DNA from: an uncultured Bacteriovoracaceae bacterium
GTDB lineage: Bacteria; Bdellovibrionota; Bacteriovoracia; Bacteriovoracales; Bacteriovoracaceae
DNA length: 48,741 nucleotides
NCBI GenBank assembly: GCA_937923325.1
Contig: CAKZUQ010000006.1
Location: forward strand, 1 to 48,741
Direction of reading: 5' to 3'
In this document: positions 7,864 to 17,933 of the stretch, piece after piece
How the letters are laid out: each line of letters begins with the position of its first letter
Numbering within the stretch: the stretch's first letter is position 1
Notes under the pieces: generated by a model
What the model was told of the DNA's origin: nothing
The model's database searches: none
Seen by the model: only the letters and a program-made list of their open reading frames with translations
Made by a program: the position numbers and the translations under genes

Positions 7864-8658
7864 TTATGACATAAATGGTGCTAGACCAACTTCACTTTTT
7901 TGAATGAATGCAACAACTTCGCTAACAATATCGTTACCAGCATACTCTTCCATAAACTCAGGATGGTTTGTAAATGCTTTAGGTGATAATGCAGAAGACT
8001 CCATCATCCTAAAAAAGTCTACGTATTCACTAATTTGGTCTTTAGAAAAGCCTCTTCTTTTAAGTCCAATAATATTAACACCTTTGAGCTTGATTCTATT
8101 TCCAAAAGCTGCACAAAATGCAGGAACATCTTTATCAATTGCACTAGCTGCTCCAATAAATGAACCTCGTCCAACTGAACAAAATGGAGTGACACCACAT
8201 GCTCCACCCATTTGAACATAATCACCAACAACTACATGACCAGCACACATTGTTCCATTTGCTAATGTAACATTACTTCCAATTACGCAATCATGAGCAA
8301 TATGAACATTGGCCATAAAATAACCATTACTTCCGACAATAGTTTTATGATCTTGCTTTGTTGTTGCTCTATGAATTGTTACCCCTTCTCTAAACAAGTT
8401 ATTGTCTCCAATAATTGTTTCAGTAGGTTCGTTTTTATAACCTTTATCTTGAGGTGGAACACCAATAGAAGAGAATTGATTGAACTCATTGTTCTTTCCT
8501 ATAATAGTATGGCCTTCAACAACAACATGTGATTTTAAAGTTGTATTATCGCCAATTGTAACATTTGAACCAATCATGCAATAAGGGCCTATAACAACAT
8601 TTTCTCCAAACTTAGCACCTTCTTCAACGATAGCTGTTGGATGTATCTGTACTGACAT
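7864..8658 (-). CDS. lpxA: Acyl-ACP--UDP-N-acetylglucosamine O-acyltransferase
   Basis: LpxA catalyses the first step of lipid A synthesis, acylating position 3 of UDP-GlcNAc or its 3-amino analogue. The 264-aa protein is a left-handed beta helix with hexapeptide repeats throughout residues 1-185 and a helical C-terminal domain starting at GLKRRGFS. Compared with the E. coli protein as I recall it, His119, His122 (catalytic base) and His141 are kept, but the equivalent of His160 is Thr157. The equivalent of Gly173, which sets acyl-chain length, is Ala170. It lies between fabZ and the GnnA-like gene. Confidence 0.96.
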   Translation of the reverse strand: MSVQIHPTAIVEEGAKFGENVVIGPYCMIGSNVTIGDNTTLKSHVVVEGHTIIGKNNEFNQFSSIGVPPQDKGYKNEPTETIIGDNNLFREGVTIHRATTKQDHKTIVGSNGYFMANVHIAHDCVIGSNVTLANGTMCAGHVVVGDYVQMGGACGVTPFCSVGRGSFIGAASAIDKDVPAFCAAFGNRIKLKGVNIIGLKRRGFSKDQISEYVDFFRMMESSALSPKAFTNHPEFMEEYAGNDIVSEVVAFIQKSEVGLAPFMS

Positions 8659-8669
8659 TTTTATTCCTT

Positions 8670-9173
8670 TTATTCTTGTATTTTCTTAACTGTTAATTTT
8701 GCGAGAAATTCACACTCCGAAGTTTTTTCTCCATCACAGAAGACCTCACTCGAGTAAGACGCCAAAGTTCCACGACATTTTATCATTTTCGTATGAATCT
8801 CTAATTTCATTCCTGGAGTAATTGGTTTTCTAAATTTTGCTTTCTCTACACTTACTAATAATGTTTCAACATTTAGACCTGTTATATCTAAATTATTTAA
8901 TGGTAATGAGACAAAAGCTGAAGCCTGCGCCATAAGCTCTATAAGAACAACACCAGGAAGAATAGGGTTTCCAGGAAAGTGTCCTTCTAAAACTTTTAAG
9001 CTCTCTTTCACTTCAAAATGAGCGACAACTAATGTTCCAACTAGCTCTCTTGGGTTATCAATTTTTTTTCCTTCTAATCCCTCTGGTACTTTTACTGATT
9101 CAACTGTATCAATAAATAAGAAAGGGTCTCTGTGTGGAAGATATTCTAAAACTTGTTCATGGCTTAATAGCAT
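8670..9173 (-). CDS. fabZ: 3-hydroxyacyl-ACP dehydratase FabZ
   Basis: FabZ dehydrates beta-hydroxyacyl-ACP in fatty acid elongation. Because it draws on the same hydroxyacyl-ACP pool as LpxA and LpxD, it is often encoded with them. The 167-aa hot-dog-fold protein starts with YLPHRDPFLFID and has the active-site segment HFPGNPILPGVVLIELMAQ (catalytic His65 and Glu79). A slightly longer loop (residues about 28-44) separates the first two strands compared with the roughly 150-aa E. coli enzyme. Its stop codon is 11 bases from lpxA, and the unit lies downstream of lpxD. Confidence 0.95.
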   Translation of the reverse strand: MLLSHEQVLEYLPHRDPFLFIDTVESVKVPEGLEGKKIDNPRELVGTLVVAHFEVKESLKVLEGHFPGNPILPGVVLIELMAQASAFVSLPLNNLDITGLNVETLLVSVEKAKFRKPITPGMKLEIHTKMIKCRGTLASYSSEVFCDGEKTSECEFLAKLTVKKIQE

Positions 9174-9211
9174 TATGACCTCTGTCGTTTTATATATTTA
9201 ATTAAGTTTTT

Positions 9212-10249
9212 TTACTTAATTAGTTGTCTAATTTTTGCTTGAGACTTTAGCCATTCCTTTAACGGTCTTGCTGGGTGTCCTCCTAAGACTTGACCTGCTT
9301 CAATCACGGCATTTTCACTTACAATTGTTCGAGCTGCTAACTGACATCCCTTACCAATTCTCGCACCAGGAGCTAAACCAGCGCCTGCACCAAAAGCACA
9401 GTAATCAGCTGTTTCACCAGAACCAGCGACACCTGCCTGCCCAGCAAAAACATTATGTTTTCCTACTTGAGCATTATGAGAGATTTGACAAAAGTTATCT
9501 AACTTAGAACCCATACCTACTTTCGTTGCCATGAATGCTCCAGCATCCACCATAGATGCTCCACCAATTTCAACATTATCTTCAATGATGACTCCTGCTA
9601 GGTGCCACACCTTTACGTGCTCACCTGCAATAAAATTATAACCAAATCCATCTGCGCCGATAACTGTGGAAGCGTGAATCCTACAATTGTTTCCAATTTT
9701 CGTATAAGGATAAACAGTTACATTTGGAAATATAATTGAGTTTTCACCAATCTCTACCTTAGGCATAATAACAGCACCAGGCATAATTACAGAGCCTTTT
9801 CCAACCTTTGAATTTGAACCAATAAAGACATTTTGAGCTATTTGGGCATCTACATGAATATCACATTCTCCCATTTGTCGACCATCAACATAATAGTTTA
9901 AGTCTCCATATAGGATATCGTAAAACGGTTTTGATAAAGAGCACATTGCATGATTAACATTATGAACAGTTGCTCCCCATGCGAAAGTATTTTTAAGAGC
10001 TTTAAACTCTTCTTTTTCTTTTATTGCTTCATAGAATTTTTCTTCTAAAACAACTCCAGAGGTTAAGAACTCAGACTTACCTGATAGCCTTCCTATTGTA
10101 TTTAAAAACTTTAAAGATTTAACAAAAATGAACTGCTTATCTTCAGGCTTTTGAGCATTTGAAATTCCTGTTAGCTCAAAAGACTCTGGTTCTCCGAAAA
10201 GAACGTTTAATGTTGAATCTATTTCTTTGAGTTTAGAGAATTTCATCAT
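9212..10249 (-). CDS. lpxD: UDP-3-O-acylglucosamine N-acyltransferase
   Basis: LpxD adds the second hydroxyacyl chain (position 2) to the lipid A precursor. The 345-aa protein has the N-terminal uridine-binding domain (residues 1-115), a left-handed beta helix of hexapeptide repeats (about 120-310) and a short C-terminal helix. The HASTVIGADGFGYNF segment is diagnostic. His258 in CQISHN matches the catalytic His239 of E. coli LpxD. The loop that holds His276 in E. coli reads LAPGAR here and has no His. Two ATGs are adjacent; the second (10246) is better spaced from the AGAGGG site. It lies 20 bases after skp. Confidence 0.95.
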   Translation of the reverse strand: MMKFSKLKEIDSTLNVLFGEPESFELTGISNAQKPEDKQFIFVKSLKFLNTIGRLSGKSEFLTSGVVLEEKFYEAIKEKEEFKALKNTFAWGATVHNVNHAMCSLSKPFYDILYGDLNYYVDGRQMGECDIHVDAQIAQNVFIGSNSKVGKGSVIMPGAVIMPKVEIGENSIIFPNVTVYPYTKIGNNCRIHASTVIGADGFGYNFIAGEHVKVWHLAGVIIEDNVEIGGASMVDAGAFMATKVGMGSKLDNFCQISHNAQVGKHNVFAGQAGVAGSGETADYCAFGAGAGLAPGARIGKGCQLAARTIVSENAVIEAGQVLGGHPARPLKEWLKSQAKIRQLIK

Positions 10250-10269
10250 GCCCTCTTTTAAATTTATAT

Positions 10270-10773
10270 TTACTTGTGCTTTTTATCGTACGCTTTAATA
10301 ACTGCGTCAGTGATATCAACTTTAGACTCTGCATATACAAGAGGAGAAGCTGTAACTTCAAATGTCATCGCAACTTTCTTCTCTTTAGATACTTGATCAA
10401 TAACTGGCTTAAGTTTTTCTAAGATCGGCTTTTTAAGCTGTGCTTCTTGCTGTTGAATTCCTTTTTGGTAATCCATAGTTTTCTTTTGAAGAGCTTGAAT
10501 TCTCCCTCTAATTTCATTTTCTTTTTTAAGCTTTGCTTTATCACTTAGAACTAAATTTTGTTTTTGATAGTCTTTTTGAAGTTTTTTAATTGCTGTTTCT
10601 TCACCCTTAAGTTCTTTTTGTTTTTTCTTAAAAGCTTTTTCAAGTTGTTTCATTACATTTTTACCAGCTTTTATAGAAGTGATTACCTTTTGAATATTCA
10701 CAACTGCAATTTTAGTTTCAGCAAATGCTGAAAACGAAAGTACTAAACTTAATACTAATATTAATTTTTTCAT
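10270..10773 (-). CDS. skp: OmpH/Skp-family periplasmic chaperone
   Basis: Skp-type chaperones hold unfolded outer-membrane proteins in the periplasm and deliver them to BAM. The 167-aa protein has a signal peptide (residues 1-18, ending SAFA) followed by a small beta segment KIAVVNIQKVI. A long, strongly charged coiled coil (about 40-125) forms the tentacle, and the protein closes with IDQVSKEKKVAMTFEVTASP, as in the OmpH family. The order bamA-skp-lpxD-fabZ-lpxA matches the conserved proteobacterial order. The gene follows bamA by 45 bases. Confidence 0.92.
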   Translation of the reverse strand: MKKLILVLSLVLSFSAFAETKIAVVNIQKVITSIKAGKNVMKQLEKAFKKKQKELKGEETAIKKLQKDYQKQNLVLSDKAKLKKENEIRGRIQALQKKTMDYQKGIQQQEAQLKKPILEKLKPVIDQVSKEKKVAMTFEVTASPLVYAESKVDITDAVIKAYDKKHK

Positions 10774-10818
10774 TCTCTATCTCCTAATTATTTTTAACTT
10801 ATATTATTAAAATTCCTG

Positions 10819-13125
10819 TTAAAATAGTTGTCCAATATCAAAGTGGAATTGCTGACCTTCCTCTCCCTCTTCAGGATCGATTGGATAACCAAACTCAAAC
10901 CTAAGAACACCAATTGGAGAAAACCATCTAAATCCAAAACCATAATCTTGTCTAAGTGGATACTCTCCATCTATACCAGAAGCATCTTCAAAAACGTTAC
11001 CTGCATCATAGAATAAAACCCACTTCAGTCCAGCCTCTTTTATTAACGGATGCTCAAGCTCAAAGGTTGTAAGAATGGATAATTGTCCACCTAAGTTAAA
11101 GTCTCTGTAGTTCTCTTCTTTGTCTTCTTCGTCTTTTTGAAGTAGATATTCTGTTGGACCGATATCTTCATAAGAGTAACCACGCATATTTCGAGACCCA
11201 CCCATTTGAAATTTCTCAGTTCTTGGTAAATCCCTATCTGTTGTCTTCATCAGTTGTTCAGTCAAGAATCTTGATCTAAAAATTAGCTCTTCATAAATTG
11301 GCTGATAAAATCTTGTTTCTAATGATGTCTTTAGCCACTCTTGCTCTCCATAAAGTCCAGCAAACTCAACAGATAAATTTCCATAGAAACCTTTTGTTGG
11401 TTCAAAAACATTATTCCTTCTATCATACCTTAGAGTTGTCTTTATAGTTGCTGCAACACCATTTTCAAGATCAACATCTACTGTAGGATTTATAACATCC
11501 TCAATATCAGTATACTCATGTCTCAAAGTAACAAAAGCTCTTGTATATTCTGCAATTGGATAACCAACTCTAATGTCTCCTCCCCACTTTTCTGATGAAA
11601 ATGAAGTTAAAAGACCGTTTTGAGTTTTATAAATATCTGCACCAGCAGTCCACTTTGTGTCCATAAAGTATGGCTCAGTGAATCCAAGGTTATATGTTTT
11701 TTGGCTTTCTGAAACAGAAACATTTAAGTTTAAATTTTGACCTAAACCTCTAAAGTTATTTTGAGCGATTGAAGCTTGAAAGAAACTCTTTGTCGCAGTT
11801 GAGTAACCAGCACCTAAAGAGATCTGCCCAGTTTGTCTTTCTTTAACAGAGATTTCAACATCCAATACATCATCCTTGCCTCTTGGAGAAACAGTATTAA
11901 AAATAACACTTGTCGGTTCAAAGAATCCAAGACGATTAACATTCTCTTTTGATTTTCGAAGTAAACTTCCTGAGTACATCATACCTTCATGAATTTTCAA
12001 TTCTCGACGAACAACCTTATCTCTTGTTTTAGAATTTCCCTTAACAATGATTTTTCCAAAATAAGCAATATTACCTTTTTCAAACGAGTAATTAATATCA
12101 ACTTTATTTTCACCAGGAACAATCTGAAGAGTTCTAAGTACGTTTGCAAATGCATAACCTTTATCTTGATACATCTCTGTGAGCATTTGAATGTCTTGTC
12201 TTAACTTTTCTTCTGAGTAAGTATCACCAGAGTTAAGTTTGGCCTTCTCTTTCATTTCACCTTCAGTGAATAAAAGCTCTCCATTGTAAAAAATATTATT
12301 TACAGTAAACTTTGGACCTTCTTTTATTTTGATAGTTATAAAAATCCATTTTTTATCCTCAGAAACAGTAATTTGAGGGTTCCCAATATTTACTTGCAAA
12401 TATCCCTTGGTCTTATATAAGTACTTTAGTCTTTCAATATCTGTTTGGAAATTAAACTCTTTAAAGTTTCCAGAACCGCTCATCCCAGAGAACAAAGACT
12501 CTTCTTGGGTTTGCATAAAAGCCTTTAGATCTTTATCAGGAACCTCTAGATTACCAAGAAACATTATTTTCTTTACTCTTACTTTATCAAACTCTTTAAC
12601 TTGAAAAACTAAGTCTAGACTTTCGTGTTCATTTTTCACTAGGTCATAACTAGCAGTAGCAAGATAATAACCTTTTTCTTCATAATGCTTTTGAAGCAGT
12701 TGAATATCACCTTTGATCGTATTCACGTCTAGAATATTATATTCTTTTGTTTTAATCTGTTCTTTTAAATCATCATCACCGATCTCATCGTTACCTTCAA
12801 ACTTGATAGCACTTATAATTGGTTTTTCTTTGATTTTTAAAACAAGAATGTTCTTTCCAGATTTCTTTACATGATGTGCTTCAACGTTTTCGAAGTATTT
12901 CATTTCATAAATGGCCTTAATATCATTTCTTAAAGAAATATTATCAAGCATTGAACCTTTTTTAATCGTTAACTTTTCTAAAATTGCCTCAGCTTCAACT
13001 TTTTTAGTTCCTTCAACTTTGATGTCATCAATTTTGAATAACTTTCTTTCTTTTCCTAAAAACTGTTGAGCAAATAGTGAACTCGAACAAATTAACAAGA
13101 GTAATACTACTATTATATTTTTCAT
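10819..13125 (-). CDS. bamA: Outer membrane protein assembly factor BamA
   Basis: BamA is the central pore of the BAM complex that inserts beta-barrel proteins into the outer membrane. The 768-aa protein has a signal peptide (residues 1-19, ending LFA) and five POTRA repeats over about residues 28-350. A 16-strand Omp85 barrel follows, starting near LDVEISVKERQTGQISLGAGY. The barrel has the conserved RGYSYEDIGP loop (counterpart of the VRGF motif, near residue 655) and ends in the aromatic HFDIGQLF. No fusion or truncation is seen. It is followed closely by skp. Confidence 0.96.
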   Translation of the reverse strand: MKNIIVVLLLLICSSSLFAQQFLGKERKLFKIDDIKVEGTKKVEAEAILEKLTIKKGSMLDNISLRNDIKAIYEMKYFENVEAHHVKKSGKNILVLKIKEKPIISAIKFEGNDEIGDDDLKEQIKTKEYNILDVNTIKGDIQLLQKHYEEKGYYLATASYDLVKNEHESLDLVFQVKEFDKVRVKKIMFLGNLEVPDKDLKAFMQTQEESLFSGMSGSGNFKEFNFQTDIERLKYLYKTKGYLQVNIGNPQITVSEDKKWIFITIKIKEGPKFTVNNIFYNGELLFTEGEMKEKAKLNSGDTYSEEKLRQDIQMLTEMYQDKGYAFANVLRTLQIVPGENKVDINYSFEKGNIAYFGKIIVKGNSKTRDKVVRRELKIHEGMMYSGSLLRKSKENVNRLGFFEPTSVIFNTVSPRGKDDVLDVEISVKERQTGQISLGAGYSTATKSFFQASIAQNNFRGLGQNLNLNVSVSESQKTYNLGFTEPYFMDTKWTAGADIYKTQNGLLTSFSSEKWGGDIRVGYPIAEYTRAFVTLRHEYTDIEDVINPTVDVDLENGVAATIKTTLRYDRRNNVFEPTKGFYGNLSVEFAGLYGEQEWLKTSLETRFYQPIYEELIFRSRFLTEQLMKTTDRDLPRTEKFQMGGSRNMRGYSYEDIGPTEYLLQKDEEDKEENYRDFNLGGQLSILTTFELEHPLIKEAGLKWVLFYDAGNVFEDASGIDGEYPLRQDYGFGFRWFSPIGVLRFEFGYPIDPEEGEEGQQFHFDIGQLF

Positions 13126-13202
13126 GAACGTGAATAACCTTATGTTTAAATCTCTAATTGTAAGTTTAATAAAATCAATATAATCAATAATTTGATGAGA
13201 TA

Positions 13203-13862
13203 TTATCCAATTATCCGACCATCTTCAATTGTTATTTTTCGGTCAAATTGACTCGCAACAGCAGCCCCATGAGTTACAACTATTAAAGTCGTTTTATGCT
13301 CTGCTGAAATTTCTTTTAATAGATCGACGACCTTTTGTGAGTTTTTTGAATCTAAATTTCCAGTTGGTTCATCGCAAAGCAATATTTTAGGTTTTAAAGA
13401 AATCGCCCTAATGATATTAACTCTTTGCTGCTCTCCACCAGAGATTTCAAATGGATATTTTTTTAAACAGTGATCAACCCCAAGTCTTTTTGCAAGTTCA
13501 ATAACTCTTTTTTTCACTTCTTTTATTCTGTGGCCACCAATTTTCGCAGGGAGTAAAATATTATCGATGCAATTCATTGAAGGTAAAAGAAAATGAAATT
13601 GAAATACAAACCCGACTGACTGATTGCGAAAAATAGCTAATTTCTCATCATCAAGTTTTTCTATTTGTTTACCATCGACTTGAATATCTCCAGAATCAGC
13701 TTTATCTAAGCCACCAATAATATAAAGTAATGTTGATTTTCCAGATCCACTCATCCCCTGAAGAGCAACCTGCTCAGCTTCTTCTATCTCAAATGAGATC
13801 CCATTTAAGACACTTGTCATACCAAAGGTTTTAAAAATATTTTCAACTTTAATTATACTCAT
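13203..13862 (-). CDS. lolD: Lipoprotein-releasing ABC ATPase
   Basis: LolD powers release of outer-membrane lipoproteins from the inner membrane to the carrier LolA. The 219-aa ABC ATPase has Walker A GMSGSGKST (residues 36-44), Q-loop FVFQFHFLLP, signature ISGGEQQR, Walker B ILLCDEPTGNLD and the H-loop VVTHG. The FQFHFLLPSMNCIDNI region is typical of the LolD/MacB/FtsE branch. Its start overlaps the stop of the permease gene in TAATG, so the two are translationally coupled. This pairing marks it as LolD rather than FtsE or MacB. Confidence 0.92.
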   Translation of the reverse strand: MSIIKVENIFKTFGMTSVLNGISFEIEEAEQVALQGMSGSGKSTLLYIIGGLDKADSGDIQVDGKQIEKLDDEKLAIFRNQSVGFVFQFHFLLPSMNCIDNILLPAKIGGHRIKEVKKRVIELAKRLGVDHCLKKYPFEISGGEQQRVNIIRAISLKPKILLCDEPTGNLDSKNSQKVVDLLKEISAEHKTTLIVVTHGAAVASQFDRKITIEDGRIIG

Positions 13863-15058
13863 TAAGAGAACTCCTGCCTTAATCCTTGAAGAAGTGATTT
13901 CTTTTTCATTTTAAAAATTGCAAAACAACCGATCAATAAAATCCACAGTAATGCTGATCCAAAAACAATCAGATAATCGATGGCCGTTAAATCAATTGTT
14001 AATCTGCTCAATACATAAATATCTCCAGGAAGTTTAAACACTGGAAGGTTTAATAATAAGAAGTTAAAAACTTGAGTTAATCCTATAGAAACAACACAAG
14101 ATATTGCCCACACCAAAAATAGCATAGTGAACCAAAATCGAATGACAGTCTTAAGGGTCAGACCAAGGACTCTTAATAAGAAAAATTCTTGTGATTTTCT
14201 TTCTGAGATAAAGATTATAAAAGCTATTATGTTAAAGATTGCAACGACGACAATAAGTTGTAAAACTAACGATATAGAAAGTTTTTCAATCTCTACCGCA
14301 TCTAATAATGTTCTAAATTCATTCCAAAAAGTTTCAATCTTTAATTTTTTAGAAATTTTGGAAGCCAAGAAATGTTGTTTATCACTTAGTTCATCTAAAG
14401 TTTTATAAGCTTCAGTCTTAACTAAGGCCATATTAGCAGTATCATCAGTATAGTTAAATAAGTTGATAACAGCTTGTCTATCTAGATACACAAAGCGAAG
14501 GTCTTTCTCATAAACACCGTGATCAATTATTCCACTCACTGTATATGATTTTAAAACCGGACTCCCTTGATTCCTTTTACTATTACTAGCAAAGGTTAAC
14601 ACGATTTCATCATTTTTTTTTAAGTCTAATTTTTTCGCAATTTCTGAGCCAAGAACAATTTGATCACTTTGAACATCAATATTTATATTTAAAGATGTAA
14701 CCTTTTGAAAACTACTTGAATCAATACCTTTAACTAGAACTCCACGAGAACTTCCTTTAGAAATTAAAAATGCTTCAATCTGTACGATAGGAGTAATTTC
14801 ACTGATTTTTTCTAGCTTGGTTAAGTCTTTAAGTTTTTTATCGAAGTGAAAAAAGCCATCTCGACCTTTAATAACTAGATCTCCACTCGCTCTTTGTAAC
14901 GACTTAACTAGTGTAGATTCAAAGCCATCCATCAATCCAATCGTGCAAAGAATAACCGCGATAGAAAAAGAAAAGCTTCCAATAACTCCTAGTAAAAACC
15001 TAAAGGAAGACTTACCTTCCAGTATAATTTTTAATAAGGAGAAAAAAGGAAGCTTCAT
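13862..15058 (-). CDS. lolC: Lipoprotein-releasing permease, LolC/LolE family
   Basis: A 398-aa inner-membrane permease. It has one N-terminal membrane helix (residues about 20-45), a large periplasmic domain (about 46-250), and three C-terminal helices (about 258-283, 300-335, 362-388), which is the LolC/LolE (MacB-type FtsX) layout. GSEIAKKLDLKKNDEIVL is the typical periplasmic motif. Only one permease gene is present, so the transporter may use a homodimer (LolF-type) or a second subunit encoded elsewhere. The window encodes at least three lipoproteins that would be cargo. It follows lysS by 20 bases and overlaps lolD. Confidence 0.88.
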   Translation of the reverse strand: MKLPFFSLLKIILEGKSSFRFLLGVIGSFSFSIAVILCTIGLMDGFESTLVKSLQRASGDLVIKGRDGFFHFDKKLKDLTKLEKISEITPIVQIEAFLISKGSSRGVLVKGIDSSSFQKVTSLNINIDVQSDQIVLGSEIAKKLDLKKNDEIVLTFASNSKRNQGSPVLKSYTVSGIIDHGVYEKDLRFVYLDRQAVINLFNYTDDTANMALVKTEAYKTLDELSDKQHFLASKISKKLKIETFWNEFRTLLDAVEIEKLSISLVLQLIVVVAIFNIIAFIIFISERKSQEFFLLRVLGLTLKTVIRFWFTMLFLVWAISCVVSIGLTQVFNFLLLNLPVFKLPGDIYVLSRLTIDLTAIDYLIVFGSALLWILLIGCFAIFKMKKKSLLQGLRQEFS

Positions 15059-15078
15059 TTAATTATGATTCTCTTACT

Positions 15079-16647
15079 TTATTCTGACTTTGCTTCAGTT
15101 GGATCTTCAGTTCTATCCTCACCAAAGAAAGTTTCTTTCTTTAATAATGGGAATAATAAAACATCTTTAATCGAACTTGAATTTGTTAAAAGCATAACAA
15201 GTCTATCAATACCAATACCTTCACCAGCTGTTGGTGGCATACCGTACTCAAGAGCTCTTACATAGTCATAATCAGGATCACAAGCTTCATCATCTCCACC
15301 CTCTTTAAGCATAGCTTGATCAGCAAATCTGCTTAATTGATCAGTAGGATCATTTAACTCGTTAAATGCGTTAGCAATTTCCCAACCATTGATAAATAAT
15401 TCAAATCTATCAACTTCATCTGGGTTCTCATCATTTCTTCTAGAAAGTGGAGAGATCTCAGTTGGATAGTTTGTAATAAATGTTGGATTGATTAATTTAT
15501 CTTCAGCAAACTCTTCAAAACAAAGAACCATTAGCTTTGCCGTACTTAACTTCGCTAATTCATCTTTCTTCGCTCCAAGCTCTTTTTTAGTTAAAAGAAG
15601 ACTAATCATTTTATCAGCATCTTTTAAATCTTCTTTAGATAACTCTGTATATTCAACAACAGCATCGGCCATTGGTAATCTTCTAAACTTACTACCAAAG
15701 TCAATTTCATTATCTCCAAACTTAATTACTGGATTTCCAATTACATCTTTAGCAATTCCGTGGATTAACTCTTCAGTAAAGTTCATTAAATCTTCATAAG
15801 TTGCGTAAGCTTGGTAGAACTCGATTGAAGTAAACTCTGGGTTATGCTTAAGAGATAGACCTTCATTTCTAAAACATCTATTCATCTCAAATACTTTTTC
15901 GTATCCACCAACAATTAGCCTTTTTAGGTGTAATTCAGGAGCGATTCTCATGAATAATTCCATATCGAGTGCATTATGATGAGTATTAAACGGCTTTGCA
16001 GCAGCACCACCAGCAACTGAATGCATCATTGGAGTTTCTACTTCTAACCAATTATCTTTATAAAAGAATTCTCTGATATATCTAACAATTTGAGACCTAA
16101 GCATTAATTTATCACGAGACTCTGGATTAGTAATTAAATCAACATATCTCATTCTGTATCTAGCTTCAGTATCAGTTAAACCATGAAATTTTTCAGGAAG
16201 TGGCCTTAGAGACTTCGTTACAACTTTAAAGTCATGGGCCTCTAAAGTTAATTCACCTTTATTTGTTTTAAACATCTTACCTGATGCGTAAACAATATCA
16301 CCATAGTCACAAAGTTTATAATCAGCAAAACCTTCTTCACTGGTTACTTTCTTTTTAACATATAATTGGAATCGACTTGATCCATCATCAATCTGAATAA
16401 AGGCTGCTTTACCAAAATCACGAACCATCATTGCACGACCTGCAACAGAGTAAGTGTCAGTTTCACCAATCTCTTCTTTTTCTTTATGACCGTACATTTC
16501 AATAAGCTTAATAGCTTTAATAGAAGGCTTAATATTATGTTTATAAGGATGAGACCCTTGCTCTTCTAGTTTTGATCTTTTATCTCTACGAACGTTAATT
16601 TGCTCGCTGTATAGGTTTTCCCACTGCGAAATATACTTTTCTTTCAT
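15079..16647 (-). CDS. lysS: Lysyl-tRNA synthetase, class II
   Basis: Charges tRNA-Lys. The frame is open up to 16743, but the best start is the ATG at 16645-16647 (MKEKYISQWENLY), which has SD AAGGA eight bases upstream. This gives 522 aa, near the usual 500-510. The N-terminal OB anticodon-binding domain (residues about 45-155) includes GRAMMVRDFGKAAFIQI. The catalytic domain has motif 2 FRNEGLSLKHNPEFTSIE and motif 3 GIGIDRLVML. There is a charged C-terminal tail. It follows prfB, as in E. coli, where prfB and lysS form an operon. Confidence 0.96.
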   Translation of the reverse strand: MKEKYISQWENLYSEQINVRRDKRSKLEEQGSHPYKHNIKPSIKAIKLIEMYGHKEKEEIGETDTYSVAGRAMMVRDFGKAAFIQIDDGSSRFQLYVKKKVTSEEGFADYKLCDYGDIVYASGKMFKTNKGELTLEAHDFKVVTKSLRPLPEKFHGLTDTEARYRMRYVDLITNPESRDKLMLRSQIVRYIREFFYKDNWLEVETPMMHSVAGGAAAKPFNTHHNALDMELFMRIAPELHLKRLIVGGYEKVFEMNRCFRNEGLSLKHNPEFTSIEFYQAYATYEDLMNFTEELIHGIAKDVIGNPVIKFGDNEIDFGSKFRRLPMADAVVEYTELSKEDLKDADKMISLLLTKKELGAKKDELAKLSTAKLMVLCFEEFAEDKLINPTFITNYPTEISPLSRRNDENPDEVDRFELFINGWEIANAFNELNDPTDQLSRFADQAMLKEGGDDEACDPDYDYVRALEYGMPPTAGEGIGIDRLVMLLTNSSSIKDVLLFPLLKKETFFGEDRTEDPTEAKSE

Positions 16648-16651
16648 CTCA

Positions 16652-17880
<1,229 letters not shown>

Positions 17881-17933
17881 ACTCTACTTCCTTGCGGGTC
17901 AAATCATAGCGAATATTTATCAGCGCAACAAGC

